64,000 bases of DNA from DAISKN01 sp963716925 (lineage in GTDB: Bacteria; Acidobacteriota; Vicinamibacteria; Marinacidobacterales; SMYC01): NCBI GenBank assembly GCA_963716925.1, contig CAVQUX010000006.1, forward strand, positions 248,001 through 312,000. Direction: 5' to 3'. The notes under the pieces were generated by a model. It searched no databases. It had not been told where the DNA came from and saw nothing but the letters and a program-made list of their open reading frames with translations. This document shows positions 17,121-26,798 of this stretch, piece after piece; within the stretch, counting starts at the first letter, position 1, and each line of letters starts with the position of its first letter. Made by a program: the position numbers and the translations under genes.

Positions 17121-18098
17121 TTACGCGAACCGACGAACGTAGAAGACGTGGTCCCGGTAGGTGACCGGTTTCAACCGATCCTCCGCCACCAGGCGATCGA
17201 GCACTCCGCGGTCGGCCTGACTCCTGGCCAGGAGCGCGAGAGCGGCGTCTTCGCGCATCGGATGGACCGCGGTGATCGACAGGAGATCCTGAACGGCGTC
17301 GCCGGTGGCCCCGAAGGCCGTGCCCTCGAAGCCGGTGATCAGCTCCACGTCAGGCAGCCGGTCGGAGAACCTTTGAAACGCGTGGTTGAACGCCTCCTCG
17401 TCCGCGGGCCGCACCCAGGGCTCCGCGGGCGGACGGGTCGGCGCCGAGATGTAGGCGATCGCCGGCCGCAGGCGCTCCACGAACGCGGCCACGGCCTCGA
17501 TCGCCGCCTCCCCGTCGTTCAAGCCCTGGACCAGCATGGTCTCGGTCACGAGCTTCCCGCGGAACTCCCTGGCGAACTGGAGCATCCCCTCGAGAACCGT
17601 GGAAAGGGAAAGTGAAGCGTGGGGCCGATTGACCTTTCGCCAGGTCGTCTCATCCGCGGCGTCCACTTTCAGCGAGACCCAGTCGGCCTTCCCGAGCGCC
17701 GCGCGGACGTCTTCGCGAAACGTCAGAGAGCCGTTCGAAATGACGGCGATGGGGATTTCGAGCGAACGGAGGTCGTCGATCTCCTCGCCGAGGCCAAAGT
17801 CGAGCGTGGGCTCGCCGTCGGGAACGAACGTGAGGAAGTCGATGCCCTCGCCGCGCTCGCGAAGCTTCTGGACGTGGCGGGTCACCGCCTCGACGACCGC
17901 CCCGGGCGGCCAGAACCTCATGGGCTCGATCTCGGTCGCGGGCGTCGGCCCGACCTGGCAGTAGACGCAGGAGTAGGAGCAGGTCTTCACCGGCACGTTG
18001 CCGATTCCGAGACTACGACCAAGACGGCGCGAGGGCACCGGCCCGAAGACCGTCAACTTCGGATTGGTGCGGGGTTCACCTCCCGCGGTTTCGGTCAT
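17121..18098 (-). CDS. Radical SAM protein (COG0731-like)
   Basis: The protein starts with the family motif VFGPVPSRRLGRSLG and has the cluster-binding CSYSCVYC, then FVPDGEPTLD and VISNGSLTF. These mark COG0731-type radical SAM enzymes, related to the wybutosine enzyme TYW1 but lacking the flavodoxin domain. It should bind one [4Fe-4S] cluster and SAM, but the reaction is unknown. A small helical domain follows at the C-terminus. I chose the ATG at 18098, close to the first conserved motif, because the 20 extra residues from 18158 show no similarity. The SAM synthase gene is directly downstream. Confidence 0.85.
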   Translation of the reverse strand: MTETAGGEPRTNPKLTVFGPVPSRRLGRSLGIGNVPVKTCSYSCVYCQVGPTPATEIEPMRFWPPGAVVEAVTRHVQKLRERGEGIDFLTFVPDGEPTLDFGLGEEIDDLRSLEIPIAVISNGSLTFREDVRAALGKADWVSLKVDAADETTWRKVNRPHASLSLSTVLEGMLQFAREFRGKLVTETMLVQGLNDGEAAIEAVAAFVERLRPAIAYISAPTRPPAEPWVRPADEEAFNHAFQRFSDRLPDVELITGFEGTAFGATGDAVQDLLSITAVHPMREDAALALLARSQADRGVLDRLVAEDRLKPVTYRDHVFYVRRFA

Positions 18099-18289
18099 GA
18101 CGCAGCTTAACGTCGAGGCGTGGGAAAGCAAAATGCGCTGGCTTCCCGTCACCGTCAAAGCAATGGGCGATTACCGCTCGTTCCGTGACCGGATCACTCG
18201 ATGTGCTGTACAATCCGGTTTCGAGAAACCGACCCTGACGCGACCGCCGGGTCATGACACCGAAGTCCTCGAGTCCGCAGCGGGTGTGA

Positions 18290-19030
18290 TTGTCGACACT
18301 GACCTGGATCATCGCCAGCGGAATCCTCATGAGCCTTCTTGCGCTCGTCGGAAGCGCGACACTCCTTCTTCGTCCGGCGACGCTCGAGCGGCTTCTGCAA
18401 CCGCTCGTCGCGTTCGCCGCGGGATCCCTTCTGGGCGGCGCGTTCTTCCACATGCTGCCGGCGGCGACCGAAGGGGGTCTTTCGACCGCAGAAGCCTCCC
18501 TGTGGTTGATGGTGGGGTTCACCCTCTTTCTCGCGCTGGAGCAGTTTCTTCACTGGCATCATTGCCACCGCGCCTCGGCGGAGTGCAAGGAGCCGCTCAC
18601 CTATCTGATCCTGCTCGGGGACGGTCTCCATAACTTTCTCGGTGGCCTCGGCGTCGCGGGAGTTTTCCTGCTCGACGTGCGGCTGGGGGTCGGTGCCTGG
18701 CTCGCGGCTGCCGCGCACGAAGTGCCGCAGGAGCTCGGAGACTTCGGCGTCCTGGTCCACGGCGGCTGGAAGAAAGGCCGGGCCCTCACGTTCAACTTTC
18801 TCTCCGGTCTGACGTTTCTCGTCGGAGGCCTGGTGGCTTATGCCGCTTCTGCAACGATTGAAGTCGCGGTGCTCGTTCCTTTCGCCGCGGGGAACTTCAT
18901 CTACATCGGCGCCTCGGACCTGGTTCCCGAAGTGAACAAGCATCACAGCGTCTCCGTCAACCTGGTGAATTTCTCTTCGTTCGCCGCCGGGCTCGCGCTG
19001 CTCTGGGCGATTCGGCTCGTGCTCGGTTAG
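18290..19030 (+). CDS. ZIP family metal transporter
   Basis: This 246-residue membrane protein has about eight hydrophobic segments. It carries the His-rich loop HWHHCH, the helix GDGLHNFLGGLGVA and the metal-binding AAHEVPQELGDF that define ZIP transporters of divalent cations, chiefly Zn2+. The start is TTG 18290, the first codon that includes the whole first membrane helix. It overlaps the methyltransferase start by one base. A second, more ZupT-like ZIP is encoded at 21159-21965, so the window has two zinc or iron importers of different subgroups. Confidence 0.87.
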   Translation: MSTLTWIIASGILMSLLALVGSATLLLRPATLERLLQPLVAFAAGSLLGGAFFHMLPAATEGGLSTAEASLWLMVGFTLFLALEQFLHWHHCHRASAECKEPLTYLILLGDGLHNFLGGLGVAGVFLLDVRLGVGAWLAAAAHEVPQELGDFGVLVHGGWKKGRALTFNFLSGLTFLVGGLVAYAASATIEVAVLVPFAAGNFIYIGASDLVPEVNKHHSVSVNLVNFSSFAAGLALLWAIRLVLG

Positions 19031-19665
19031 TGCTCCCCAGCGCCAACCCTTTCGACGACCCGGGAGTCGCCGCTCGTTACGAGGACTGGTACCTGGGTCC
19101 CGGCGCGTCCGCGGATCACCTGGAGAAAGAGCTTCTTTCCAAGGCGCTCGAGACGTTCCCCGAGCGGAAGACCCTGCTCGAGGTGGGATGCGGGACCGGA
19201 CACTTCACACGATGGTTCATGGACCAGGGTCTGGCGACCATCGGAGTGGACGTTTCCAGGACGATGCTCTCCGAGGCGCGCCATCTGGGAACGAGCGCCT
19301 GCGCGCTGGCGAACGCTTCCGCTCTCCCCTTCGCCGATCGAAGCTTCGACCTCGTCGCCCTGGTGGCGACGCTCGAGTTTCTACCGGCGCCCGAGCGGGC
19401 GCTCCAGGAGGCTGTGCGCGTCGCGCGACACGGGCTGGTCCTCGGAACGTTCAACCGTTTCAGCCTGCACGCTCTGAGGCGGCGCTTCCGCCCGAGCCCC
19501 GTATGGCAACGAGCCCACTTCTACGCTCCCTTCGAGATCCGGCGACTCCTGGCGGAAGCCGCCGGGAGCCGGTCTCGCGGCGTCCTCCGGTGGGCGGGCT
19601 CATGGTCCCGGATTCCGTGCAGCGATTTCATCACCACCGCCCTGAGGCTCTCGTCGGATGAATGA
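19030..19665 (+). CDS. SAM-dependent methyltransferase (class I)
   Basis: This 211-residue protein of the methyltransferase 11 type has motif I LLEVGCGTGHFTRWF, motif II GVDVSRTML and the acidic-then-hydrophobic LPFADRSFDLV. The substrate is unknown. The GTG start at 19030 overlaps the ZIP stop by one base, so translation is coupled. The C-terminal part (RRRFRPSPVWQRAHFYAPFEIRRLL) resembles the small-molecule or lipid methyltransferases of the UbiE/Methyltransf_11 group. The thiamine-binding gene follows directly. Confidence 0.85.
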   Translation: MLPSANPFDDPGVAARYEDWYLGPGASADHLEKELLSKALETFPERKTLLEVGCGTGHFTRWFMDQGLATIGVDVSRTMLSEARHLGTSACALANASALPFADRSFDLVALVATLEFLPAPERALQEAVRVARHGLVLGTFNRFSLHALRRRFRPSPVWQRAHFYAPFEIRRLLAEAAGSRSRGVLRWAGSWSRIPCSDFITTALRLSSDE

Positions 19666-19675
19666 GGAGGTTCCC

Positions 19676-19936
19676 GTGCAAATCCTATCCGCCCAGGTCA
19701 GTCTCTATCCCCTGCGTCAGACGTCTCTGTCGGAGCCGATCGACCATCTCCTGCGCGTCCTTCACTCCCGTGGTCTCGAGGTCCGGCCCGGCCCCATGAG
19801 CACCCTGGTTCTGGGAAGCGTCGAGGCCCTGTTCGACGGTCTGGAGCAGGCGTTCCGTGAGGCCGCGGATCGCGGCGAGGTCGTCATGGTGGCAACGTTC
19901 TCGAACGCCTGCTCTATCGAGCGCCCCGCGCAGTAG
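19676..19936 (+). CDS. Thiamine-binding protein (MTH1187/YkoF type)
   Basis: This 86-residue alpha/beta protein has ILSAQVSLYPLRQTSLSEPID at its start and RPGPMSTLVLG in the middle, matching the DUF77/MTH1187 thiamine- or HMP-binding family. GTG 19676 is chosen because GAGGAGG lies five bases upstream, whereas the earlier ATG at 19658 would put that ribosome site inside the coding part. No thiamine transporter is adjacent, so a role as a cytosolic thiamine buffer or sensor is an inference. Confidence 0.75.
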   Translation: MQILSAQVSLYPLRQTSLSEPIDHLLRVLHSRGLEVRPGPMSTLVLGSVEALFDGLEQAFREAADRGEVVMVATFSNACSIERPAQ

Positions 19937-20069
19937 GATCCGCTTTCACCGAAACAGTCTAGTTACTCGATCCGCCGCGAGGCGGCAGACCGGAGGGCGG
20001 ACCGTGCGAAACCCGGTCCAGCGCATCCTCAGCCGCGGAAGGGTCCGCTGCAGGAATCGAACGCAGTCT

Positions 20070-20417
20070 TCATCCAACACGGCGGATGGTCAGTATCTCC
20101 TTCGTGCCGTCGTCGCGGACGACTTCGATGCCGGGCAGAAAACCGTCACCCTCCTCGACGGCCCAGATTTCTCTGGGGCGGAACACGAGATGATCCATGT
20201 TCTCGAGGAGTACTTCGAGGGCCTGGCTCCTCGCATCGTACGAGATACCCAGGAGGCGGGCGGCCGCGGTCTCGACCTGATCGCCCAGCAGGGGAGAGAG
20301 CAGCTCGATTCTGGCCGTTTCCGGCCGAGCGTCCCTCAAGTGTCGCTTGGTGAACCGGTCGAAGTAGCTCTTCCATTCCTGACGGGGAATCTGCTTTGTC
20401 GCTGCCTTTGGATCCAT
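20070..20417 (-). CDS. DUF5335-like small protein
   Basis: This 115-residue cytoplasmic protein begins with KQIPRQEWKSYFDRFTKRH, and its middle has AARLLGISYDARSQALEVLL and NMDHLVFRPREIW, the DUF5335 pattern of unknown function. GAGGG lies a few bases upstream of the ATG at 20417, and a -24/-12 promoter match at 20441-20456 gives it its own start although it sits at the end of a minus-strand run. A paralogue with the same type of promoter lies at 32006-32347. Members often occur in stress and dormancy gene clusters, but the biochemical role is unknown. Confidence 0.72.
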   Translation of the reverse strand: MDPKAATKQIPRQEWKSYFDRFTKRHLRDARPETARIELLSPLLGDQVETAAARLLGISYDARSQALEVLLENMDHLVFRPREIWAVEEGDGFLPGIEVVRDDGTKEILTIRRVG

Positions 20418-20440
20418 CGAACCCTCCGCTTACTCCGACT

Positions 20441-20456
20441 TTCAAGGAACGTGCCA
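20441..20456 (-). promoter_or_regulatory. Sigma-54 type promoter for the DUF5335 gene
   Basis: On the minus strand the sequence is TGGCACG-TTCC-TTGAA, with the correct spacing and the same -12 variant (TTGAA) seen at 5255 and 32372. The predicted start is near 20431, 14 bases before the ATG. Confidence 0.6.
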
Positions 20457-20592
20457 GGCCGCGCGGATTGCCTCCTGCTGACCCTCGCCGCATTCAGCGC
20501 TGTCGCCGTGTCGGGCGCTGGGGGATTCGACGCGCGGCCGGGGCATTTGCCGCGACCGCCCGCCAATTCAGCGCACGCGTTTCTCCCCGAGC

Positions 20593-20814
20593 TCAATAAA
20601 GACCGAGAAACGGATAGCGCCCGAGGTCATCGCGGAAGCCCAACGCCAGCTCCTTCGCCTTGGCCTGGAACTCCTCGGGAGACTGGAAGCGGAACGTCTC
20701 GCGGACGGGCCTGACGTGGGCGACGACGTCGGGGAAGCCGCGGGTCTCCCAGAGCCGGCAGGCGCGGCGAAAACCTCCTTGGTGAATGGGCGCAATCTCG
20801 TTCCCGTCGCGCAT
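20593..20814 (-). CDS. Small soluble protein of unknown function
   Basis: This 73-residue product starts MRDGNEIAPIHQGGF and ends FRDDLGRYPFLGLY, with a central ETFRFQSPEEFQAKAKELALGF. I do not recognise it. Its ATG overlaps the stop of the repaired upstream membrane protein (TGATG), which suggests translational coupling. In the sequence as given, the upstream frameshift fuses the two into one 154-residue open frame. It has no signal peptide, Cys or obvious metal motif. Confidence 0.5.
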   Translation of the reverse strand: MRDGNEIAPIHQGGFRRACRLWETRGFPDVVAHVRPVRETFRFQSPEEFQAKAKELALGFRDDLGRYPFLGLY

Positions 20815-21057
20815 CAGGAGCCTCTCTTCCCGGAGAGCCAGACCACGACTTTCGCGAGAAGAAGGACCCAGGGCGCTCCATGAAGGAGCAGGTCGAGCCA
20901 GTCGATGGGTTTTCGGGAGATCGCCCTGGAGGAGCATCTGGAGCTTCTCGACCACGTGAGGCGGCCGAAAGGGGGCCAGGCCGAGGGTGAGGCAGAGAAC
21001 CACGATGAGGCCCCAGGGAAGGCGTTGGATGCAGGACAGGAGGCTTTCAGTCGTCAA
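20814..21057 (-). pseudogene. Small two-helix membrane protein split by one extra base
   Basis: The frame from TTG 21057 begins with a hydrophobic segment (RLPWGLIVVLCLTLGLAPF) and PPHVVEKLQMLLQGDLPK. It then leaves the family pattern at a run of four T at 20910-20913 (A on the coding strand). Dropping one base continues as PIDWLDLLLHGAPWVLLLAK, a second membrane segment ending at the TGA at 20814. The repaired protein of about 80 residues matches a widespread small membrane family that databases have labelled RND transporter without real evidence. The clean repair favours a sequence artefact. Confidence 0.6.
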
Positions 21058-21158
21058 TATCGGTGCCCCCCGTCGCTCGGCATCCGATCGCGAGTCCCGA
21101 TACGGCTGCTCGCGGCCGCGAGCGCGAACCCGACGGCGTCATGGACGCAGCCACGCCC

Positions 21159-21965
21159 TCAGGCGAAGGCGGTATCGAGCACCATCATCAGGAGGAAACC
21201 GAGAATCACACCCACCGTGCCCGCGAGCCCTTGCCCCTCCCGGTGGCTCTCGGGGATGATCTCGTTGCTGATCACGAAGAGCATGGCTCCGGCGGCGAAG
21301 CCCATCCCCCAGGGAAGCAGCGCCTCCGAGAACGCGACGGCGACGACCCCCAGAACGGCGCCCACGAACTCGACGAGACCGGTGAGGAGAGCCACCAGGA
21401 ACGAGCGCCCCCTCGAATATCCGATCTCCACCAGCGCCAGGGCGACGGCGAGTCCTTCGGGAAGGTTCTGCAGAGAGATCCCGACCGCGAGACTGGCGCC
21501 GTTTCCCATGGACCCTCCGCCGAAGCCAACCCCTACCGCCAACCCCTCGGGAAAGTTGTGAATCGTGATCGCGAAAACGAAGAGCCAGACGCGCGAGAGA
21601 CGTCGGATCGCGATACCCTCGAGTCCCTTGATGAAGTGCTCGTGGGGGAGATACCGGTTGGCCGCGAGGAGACCGAGGGCGCCGAGCACCATCCCCGAAG
21701 CAACCATTCCCGAGCCGGCGAGGCCCGCATGCCCCATTCGAGCGGCGGCCTCGATGCCCGGAACGATTAGGGAGAACGACGTCGCCGCCAGCATCACCCC
21801 CGCGCCGAAGCCGAGCATCATGGCGCTGGTGGAGGGTCGGACGGCCTTGACGAAGAACAGGACGGGAACGGCGCCGAGTCCAGTGGCCAGGCCTGCGATG
21901 AGGCCGGCAAGGCTTCCGATCCAGATGAGCGAGGCGGGGTCGAGCGGCGTCTCGGCAGGGGGCAC
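21159..21965 (-). CDS. ZIP family divalent metal transporter (ZupT-like)
   Basis: This 268-residue protein has eight predicted membrane helices and the paired ZIP metal-site helices HNFPEGLAVGVGF and LQNLPEGLAVALA, followed by ISNEIIPESHR. These fit the GufA/ZupT subgroup that imports Zn2+, Fe2+ or Mn2+. It lies 48 bases downstream of Dps in a run of peroxide-defence genes. Manganese or iron handling during oxidative stress is therefore a reasonable inference, although the substrate is not fixed by sequence. Confidence 0.9.
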   Translation of the reverse strand: MPPAETPLDPASLIWIGSLAGLIAGLATGLGAVPVLFFVKAVRPSTSAMMLGFGAGVMLAATSFSLIVPGIEAAARMGHAGLAGSGMVASGMVLGALGLLAANRYLPHEHFIKGLEGIAIRRLSRVWLFVFAITIHNFPEGLAVGVGFGGGSMGNGASLAVGISLQNLPEGLAVALALVEIGYSRGRSFLVALLTGLVEFVGAVLGVVAVAFSEALLPWGMGFAAGAMLFVISNEIIPESHREGQGLAGTVGVILGFLLMMVLDTAFA

Positions 21966-22013
21966 GAATCTCTCTCGACATCGCCGGCGACATCTCCCGC
22001 CGGGGCGCCGGGG

Positions 22014-22478
22014 TTACTCCTCCAGGAGACTTCGCAGCATCCAGGCCGTCTTCTCGTGGACCTGGAGACGCTGCGTGAGGAGATCCGCGGTAGCCTGGTC
22101 CGAGGCCTTCTCGGCAGCGGGGATCACGGCGCGGGCGGTGCCGACTACAGTCTCGTGGCCTTCGAGGAGAAGCCGGATCATCTCCTTCGCCTTCGGGACG
22201 CCTTCGGTATCCGGGATACCGGAAAGCCGTGAGAACGCGGCGTAGCTGGCGGGGGCCGGGTGGCCGAGCGAACGAATCCGCTCGGCGATCGCGTCGACCG
22301 CCAACGCCAGCTCCGTGTACTGCTGCTCGAACAGGAGATGAAGCGTCTGGAACATGGGACCGGTGACGTTCCAGTGAAAATTATGCGTCTTCAAGTACAT
22401 CGTATAGCTTTCGGCCAGGAGCTTCGAGAGCTCGCCGGCGAGATATGCTCTGTCTTTCTCATTGATACCGATACCCAT
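22014..22478 (-). CDS. dps: Dps family DNA-binding ferritin-like protein
   Basis: Dps dodecamers oxidise Fe2+ with H2O2 and store the iron, which protects DNA. The 154-residue protein has the intersubunit ferroxidase ligands in THNFHWNVTGPMFQTLHLLFEQQYTE (His, Asp/Glu positions intact) and a short N-terminus lacking the Lys-rich tail, so DNA binding may be weak. It lies between a cytochrome c gene and a ZIP gene in a minus-strand run that begins with peroxiredoxin, which fits a peroxide and iron detoxification role. Confidence 0.93.
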   Translation of the reverse strand: MGIGINEKDRAYLAGELSKLLAESYTMYLKTHNFHWNVTGPMFQTLHLLFEQQYTELALAVDAIAERIRSLGHPAPASYAAFSRLSGIPDTEGVPKAKEMIRLLLEGHETVVGTARAVIPAAEKASDQATADLLTQRLQVHEKTAWMLRSLLEE

Positions 22479-22520
22479 TTCCAGACTCCTTCTCTCTTTC
22501 CGTCGAAAGGCGTTAGCGCT

Positions 22521-23137
22521 TCAATGCTTCCCGTACTCGAGGCTCTTCCCCCGCCGCTGGGCGTAGATGTAGGCCTCGATGGCACGCATCCGTTCATCGT
22601 CCGGCTCGAATCGGGTGCCGCGCACCGGCTGCTCGACGCACCAGTTGATCATGTCCCGGAGCAGGGCCACGCGCCCCATCTGCACCTGGAACTTCGGGTA
22701 GGTTTCCGGATGGGTGTTGGCGCCGTCCGGATGGCACATGTCGCAGGAGACGGCGACCGTGCTTCGCAGCGCATTGGCGTCGTGAAAGATGCGCGAGCCC
22801 TCGACGACCAGCTTCTCCGTTTCCCGGGCCCACACCAGAAGGTCTCGTTCCGTGTACTGGGCGTAGACGTGACCTTTGCCCTGCTCTCCGCTCTGGAGCA
22901 GCGCCGAGTTGTCTGCCGGGGGTTGAATCTTGTGACGCTCCTTTTCCTCCGCGACCCAGTCCGATGCTTTGTCCGGGTTCTTTCGCTTCCACTGCGACAG
23001 GATGGAGTCGGCGAGCGCCTGCCCCTCCTTCTTCTCCTGTTCTTCCTTCTTCTCCTGCCCTCCCGAGCCGGTTCCCGAAAGAAGCGCAGCGACGGCGAGG
23101 GTCGTTCCCCAAATCGACAGAAGCCTCGTTCCTTGGC

Positions 23138-23141
<4 letters not shown>
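22521..23141 (-). CDS. Periplasmic monohaem cytochrome c with Lys/Glu-rich N-terminus
   Basis: The 206-residue precursor has a signal peptide (LLSIWGTTLAVAALLSG), a charged QEKKEEQEKKEG segment and one haem site CDMCH. It then has HPDGANTHPETYPKFQVQMG and MINWCVEQPVRGTRF, a pattern resembling SoxA-like and related cytochromes. The TTG start at 23141 has GAGGAGGG upstream and overlaps the stop of the phosphoesterase gene (TTGA). Cytochrome and phosphoesterase are therefore translationally coupled. It may be the electron donor for the di-haem peroxidase encoded upstream. Confidence 0.82.
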
Positions 23142-24294
<1,153 letters not shown>

Positions 24295-24307
24295 CGCTTT
24301 GCTCCTT

Positions 24308-25630
24308 CTACTTGATGCGCTCCTCGAAGGCCATCTTCCTTCGCAAGGCCAGGTCATCGTCGCGAAAGGGACGCTTCTGCGCGGCCTGCGCTTTCTGTCG
24401 CTCCATCTGCCCCTGGTTCTCGGTTCGGAATCGATCGTCGGTCAGTGTGAAGAGGAAAGCCACGACTTGATTGATTTCCTCCTCGGTGAGAGCCAGGGCC
24501 TCCATGCCGCCGTCCAGATACGGGTTGGCCTCTCCGCCCTTGTTGTAGTGATCCATCACGTCCCACAGAGTCTCGAGGCTTCCGTCGTGCATGTAGGGTT
24601 GGGTAATCCCGATGTTCAGAATCATCGAGGTGCGGAACGAGCCGATGTCGGAACGGTTCTTGGTGACCATGAACCGGCCGAGCTCGCTCAGGTCGGTCCC
24701 GATCGCCAGCTCCTCGAGCTTCTCCGCCGAAGGATCCTGCGCGAGAGCGGTGAGCGCGTTTTTCGCCAGGAGCTCGAAATTCTGGGTTCGGGCCGAGACC
24801 CCGATGTTGTGAAACCGGTTGTCGGTCCCGAGCGGACTCGAGAGGTTCATCGGATGGCAGGTAACGCAGCGGGCCTTTTCGTTGTAGAGCCGGAACCCCT
24901 GCTTCGCATCCGCGGAAATCGCGTTCCCGTCGCCGAGGAGGAATCTCCGGAAGGGGGAATCGACGAACACCAGGGTGCGCTCGAAGGCCCCGATCGCGCG
25001 CCCGATGTCTTCGTAGTTCACGTCCCGGCCGTAGGCGGCCTGGAACATCTTCTTGTACTCGGGATCCCCGGCGATCGCTCTCGCCGCGGACTCGCCATCG
25101 GGAAAGCCCATCTCGATGGGATTGGTGATCGGCATGCGGGCCTGGTGGTCCAGACTGGGCGAACGCCCGTCCAGGAACAACGTCTGCAACAGAGCGGCGT
25201 TCATGACCGTGGGCGCGTTCCGGCGTCCGAGCTGCCCGGCGATCCCCTCGGACGTCTTACGCTGGTCGGTGAAGGCCCGGGTGACGTCATGGCAGGTCGC
25301 GCAGGACACGGTAGCGTCCTTCGAGAGCCGCTCGTCGAAATAGAGCTTCTTGCCGAGAGCGACCCGCTCCGGCGTCGTTCTGTTGTCCTCGGGAACGAAT
25401 GCCTGCCACACGATCGGATCGAACCCCGGCGGCGCTTCGGCCACGTCGGCCTGGAGCACGAGCTTGTCGAGCTCCTTTATCTGGTAATTCATGCTCGCGG
25501 CTCCATGGTGCGCCCTGGGTATCTGTCCCTGGCCCGTGCGAGGAACCGAGACGGCGAGCGAGACCGAAAGGACCAGAGCGCTCGAGAAAACCAGCGGCAG
25601 TTTGTAGAATGAACGGTCTTTTCCGTGCAT
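24308..25630 (-). CDS. Di-haem cytochrome c peroxidase (CcpA/MauG family)
   Basis: The 440-residue precursor (ATG 25630, GGAGG nine bases upstream) has a signal peptide and two haem sites, CATCH and CVTCH. Family motifs are LGKKLYFDERLSKD, FTDQRKTSEG, RNAPTVMNA..FLDGRSPSLD and PYMHDGSLETLWDVMDHY. It reduces H2O2 to water in the periplasm with electrons from small cytochromes c. The gene follows a peroxiredoxin and a winged-helix gene and precedes the phosphoesterase and cytochrome c genes in one run with gaps of a few tens of bases, so periplasmic and cytoplasmic peroxide removal appear co-regulated. Confidence 0.92.
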   Translation of the reverse strand: MHGKDRSFYKLPLVFSSALVLSVSLAVSVPRTGQGQIPRAHHGAASMNYQIKELDKLVLQADVAEAPPGFDPIVWQAFVPEDNRTTPERVALGKKLYFDERLSKDATVSCATCHDVTRAFTDQRKTSEGIAGQLGRRNAPTVMNAALLQTLFLDGRSPSLDHQARMPITNPIEMGFPDGESAARAIAGDPEYKKMFQAAYGRDVNYEDIGRAIGAFERTLVFVDSPFRRFLLGDGNAISADAKQGFRLYNEKARCVTCHPMNLSSPLGTDNRFHNIGVSARTQNFELLAKNALTALAQDPSAEKLEELAIGTDLSELGRFMVTKNRSDIGSFRTSMILNIGITQPYMHDGSLETLWDVMDHYNKGGEANPYLDGGMEALALTEEEINQVVAFLFTLTDDRFRTENQGQMERQKAQAAQKRPFRDDDLALRRKMAFEERIK

Positions 25631-25670
25631 CGTCGTCAACCTCCACGAATTCATCGGACGGAGAACGCCT

Positions 25671-25889
25671 TCATTCGACGAGCTCGAGTCCGACCGGGGT
25701 GGCCCGAAAGCTCCCTCCGGTCTCCTCGATCAGGTCCGCCCCCGCGAGCTCTCGTACGGCCGAGCGAACGCGATAAAGAGGCAGCCCGGTTTCCCGGGCC
25801 ACCTCTTCCAAACGCTTCGCGCTCGTCAGTGCTTTCAAGATGGCCTCCGCCTGTGAGCTGAGAGTTCCATCCGGATTCACGCAACCCAT
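25671..25889 (-). CDS. Small winged-helix DNA-binding-like protein
   Basis: The 72-residue protein MGCVNPDGTLSSQAEAILKA.. has the layout of a stand-alone winged helix: LTSAKRLEEVARETGLPLYRVRSAVRELAGADLIEETGGSFRATPVG. The helix-turn-helix lies at residues 27-50 and the wing at 52-66. Its ATG lies eight bases after the peroxiredoxin stop with AGAGAG upstream. It may be a local regulator of the peroxide operon, but no ligand or cysteine switch beyond Cys3 is visible. Confidence 0.65.
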   Translation of the reverse strand: MGCVNPDGTLSSQAEAILKALTSAKRLEEVARETGLPLYRVRSAVRELAGADLIEETGGSFRATPVGLELVE

Positions 25890-25897
25890 GATGCTCT

Positions 25898-26566
25898 CTA
25901 AAGCTCTTTCTTGCAGAAATACCAATCCTTGCACTCGAAACCCTGCTTCATGCGCGCCGCGGCGTCCTCCGCGGTCTTGGGAGGGGGCACGATCACCTTG
26001 TCTCCGGGACGCCAGTTCGCCGGGGTCGCGACCCCGTGCTTGTCGGTCGTCTGCAAACCGTCGACCAGCCGAAGGATCTCGGCCATGTTTCGGCCCGTGG
26101 TCAACGGGTAATAGATCATCGCGCGCAACACGCCTTTGTCGTCGATGACGAAGACCGCCCGGCTCGTCTCGGTCTTGCTTTCTCCCGGCATGATCATCCC
26201 GTACTTCGACGCCACTTCCTTGTTCAAGTCGGCGATGATCGGAAAAGGGATGGTGACCCCGAACTTCTCCTCGATGTTGCGGATCCACGCGATGTGAGAG
26301 TAAGTGCTGTCGATGCTGAGCCCGAGGAGCTCCACGTTTCTCTTTCGAAGCTCGGGGGCGATCTCGGCGAACGCGATGAACTCCGTCGTACACACGGGAG
26401 TGAAATCCGCGGGATGGCTGAACAAGATGAGCCAGCTCCCCTTGAAATCGCTCAAACGAAGGGTTCCATGGGTGGTCTCCGCTTCGAAGTCGGGTGCCGC
26501 TTCACCCAGGCGCGGAAGACCCCTGGGACCAATCTCTTCCGGTATCTGCTTCACTGATTCGGGCAT
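25898..26566 (-). CDS. Peroxiredoxin, Prx6/archaeal AhpC type
   Basis: This 222-residue peroxiredoxin has the peroxidatic site HPADFTPVCTTEF (Cys59) and the long C-terminal arm of the Prx6 group. Two further cysteines (Cys212, Cys218 in CKDWYFC) resemble the archaeal enzymes that resolve with a C-terminal Cys. It removes H2O2 and organic peroxides in the cytoplasm. The start at 26566 has AAGGAGG upstream and is preferred over 26602. It is the first gene of the long stress run down to about 20.6 kb, with a -24/-12 promoter match at 26641-26656. Confidence 0.93.
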   Translation of the reverse strand: MPESVKQIPEEIGPRGLPRLGEAAPDFEAETTHGTLRLSDFKGSWLILFSHPADFTPVCTTEFIAFAEIAPELRKRNVELLGLSIDSTYSHIAWIRNIEEKFGVTIPFPIIADLNKEVASKYGMIMPGESKTETSRAVFVIDDKGVLRAMIYYPLTTGRNMAEILRLVDGLQTTDKHGVATPANWRPGDKVIVPPPKTAEDAAARMKQGFECKDWYFCKKEL

Positions 26567-26640
26567 GGTTTCTGTCCTCCTTGTTGTTCGAGACAAAATC
26601 ACCTGGAAGGATTCGCGGTTTCTCGACTCCGAAACATGGG

Positions 26641-26656
26641 AGCAAGATACGTGCCG
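26641..26656 (-). promoter_or_regulatory. Sigma-54 type promoter for the peroxiredoxin operon
   Basis: On the minus strand the sequence is CGGCACG-TATC-TTGCT, an exact -12 element with a -24 element differing only in its first base. The predicted start is near 26630, which gives a leader of about 65 bases. Confidence 0.55.
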
Positions 26657-26779
26657 GCGCCAATCGATCGGAAAGCCCGGGAAAACCCGGATTCCGGGTG
26701 GAAACGGCGGTGAACGCGGGACTCTCCGGTGTCGCTCTGCGGCTCCTCACCCAGCGGCGTCCACGAACTTGGTCTTTTC

Positions 26780-26796
26780 GCCCGCCCCAGGCGGGC
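26780..26796. terminator. GC-rich hairpin after glycogen synthase gene
   Basis: GCCCGCC and GGCGGGC form a perfect seven-base stem with loop CCA, four bases beyond the glgA stop (26799-26801). For the glgA transcript the hairpin is followed by GAAAAG rather than a T-run, so it may terminate weakly or only stabilise the 3' end. Confidence 0.45.
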
Positions 26797-26798
26797 TC

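Noticed and set aside
20040..20066. tRNA-like T-arm (GTTCGATTCC on the minus strand)
   Set aside because: The flanks pair over only four bases, and no acceptor, D or anticodon stem can be folded around it.
26780..26796. Rho-independent terminator with T-run for the peroxiredoxin side
   Set aside because: The T-run (CTTTT) lies on the wrong side of the hairpin for the minus-strand transcript. Only the hairpin is reported.
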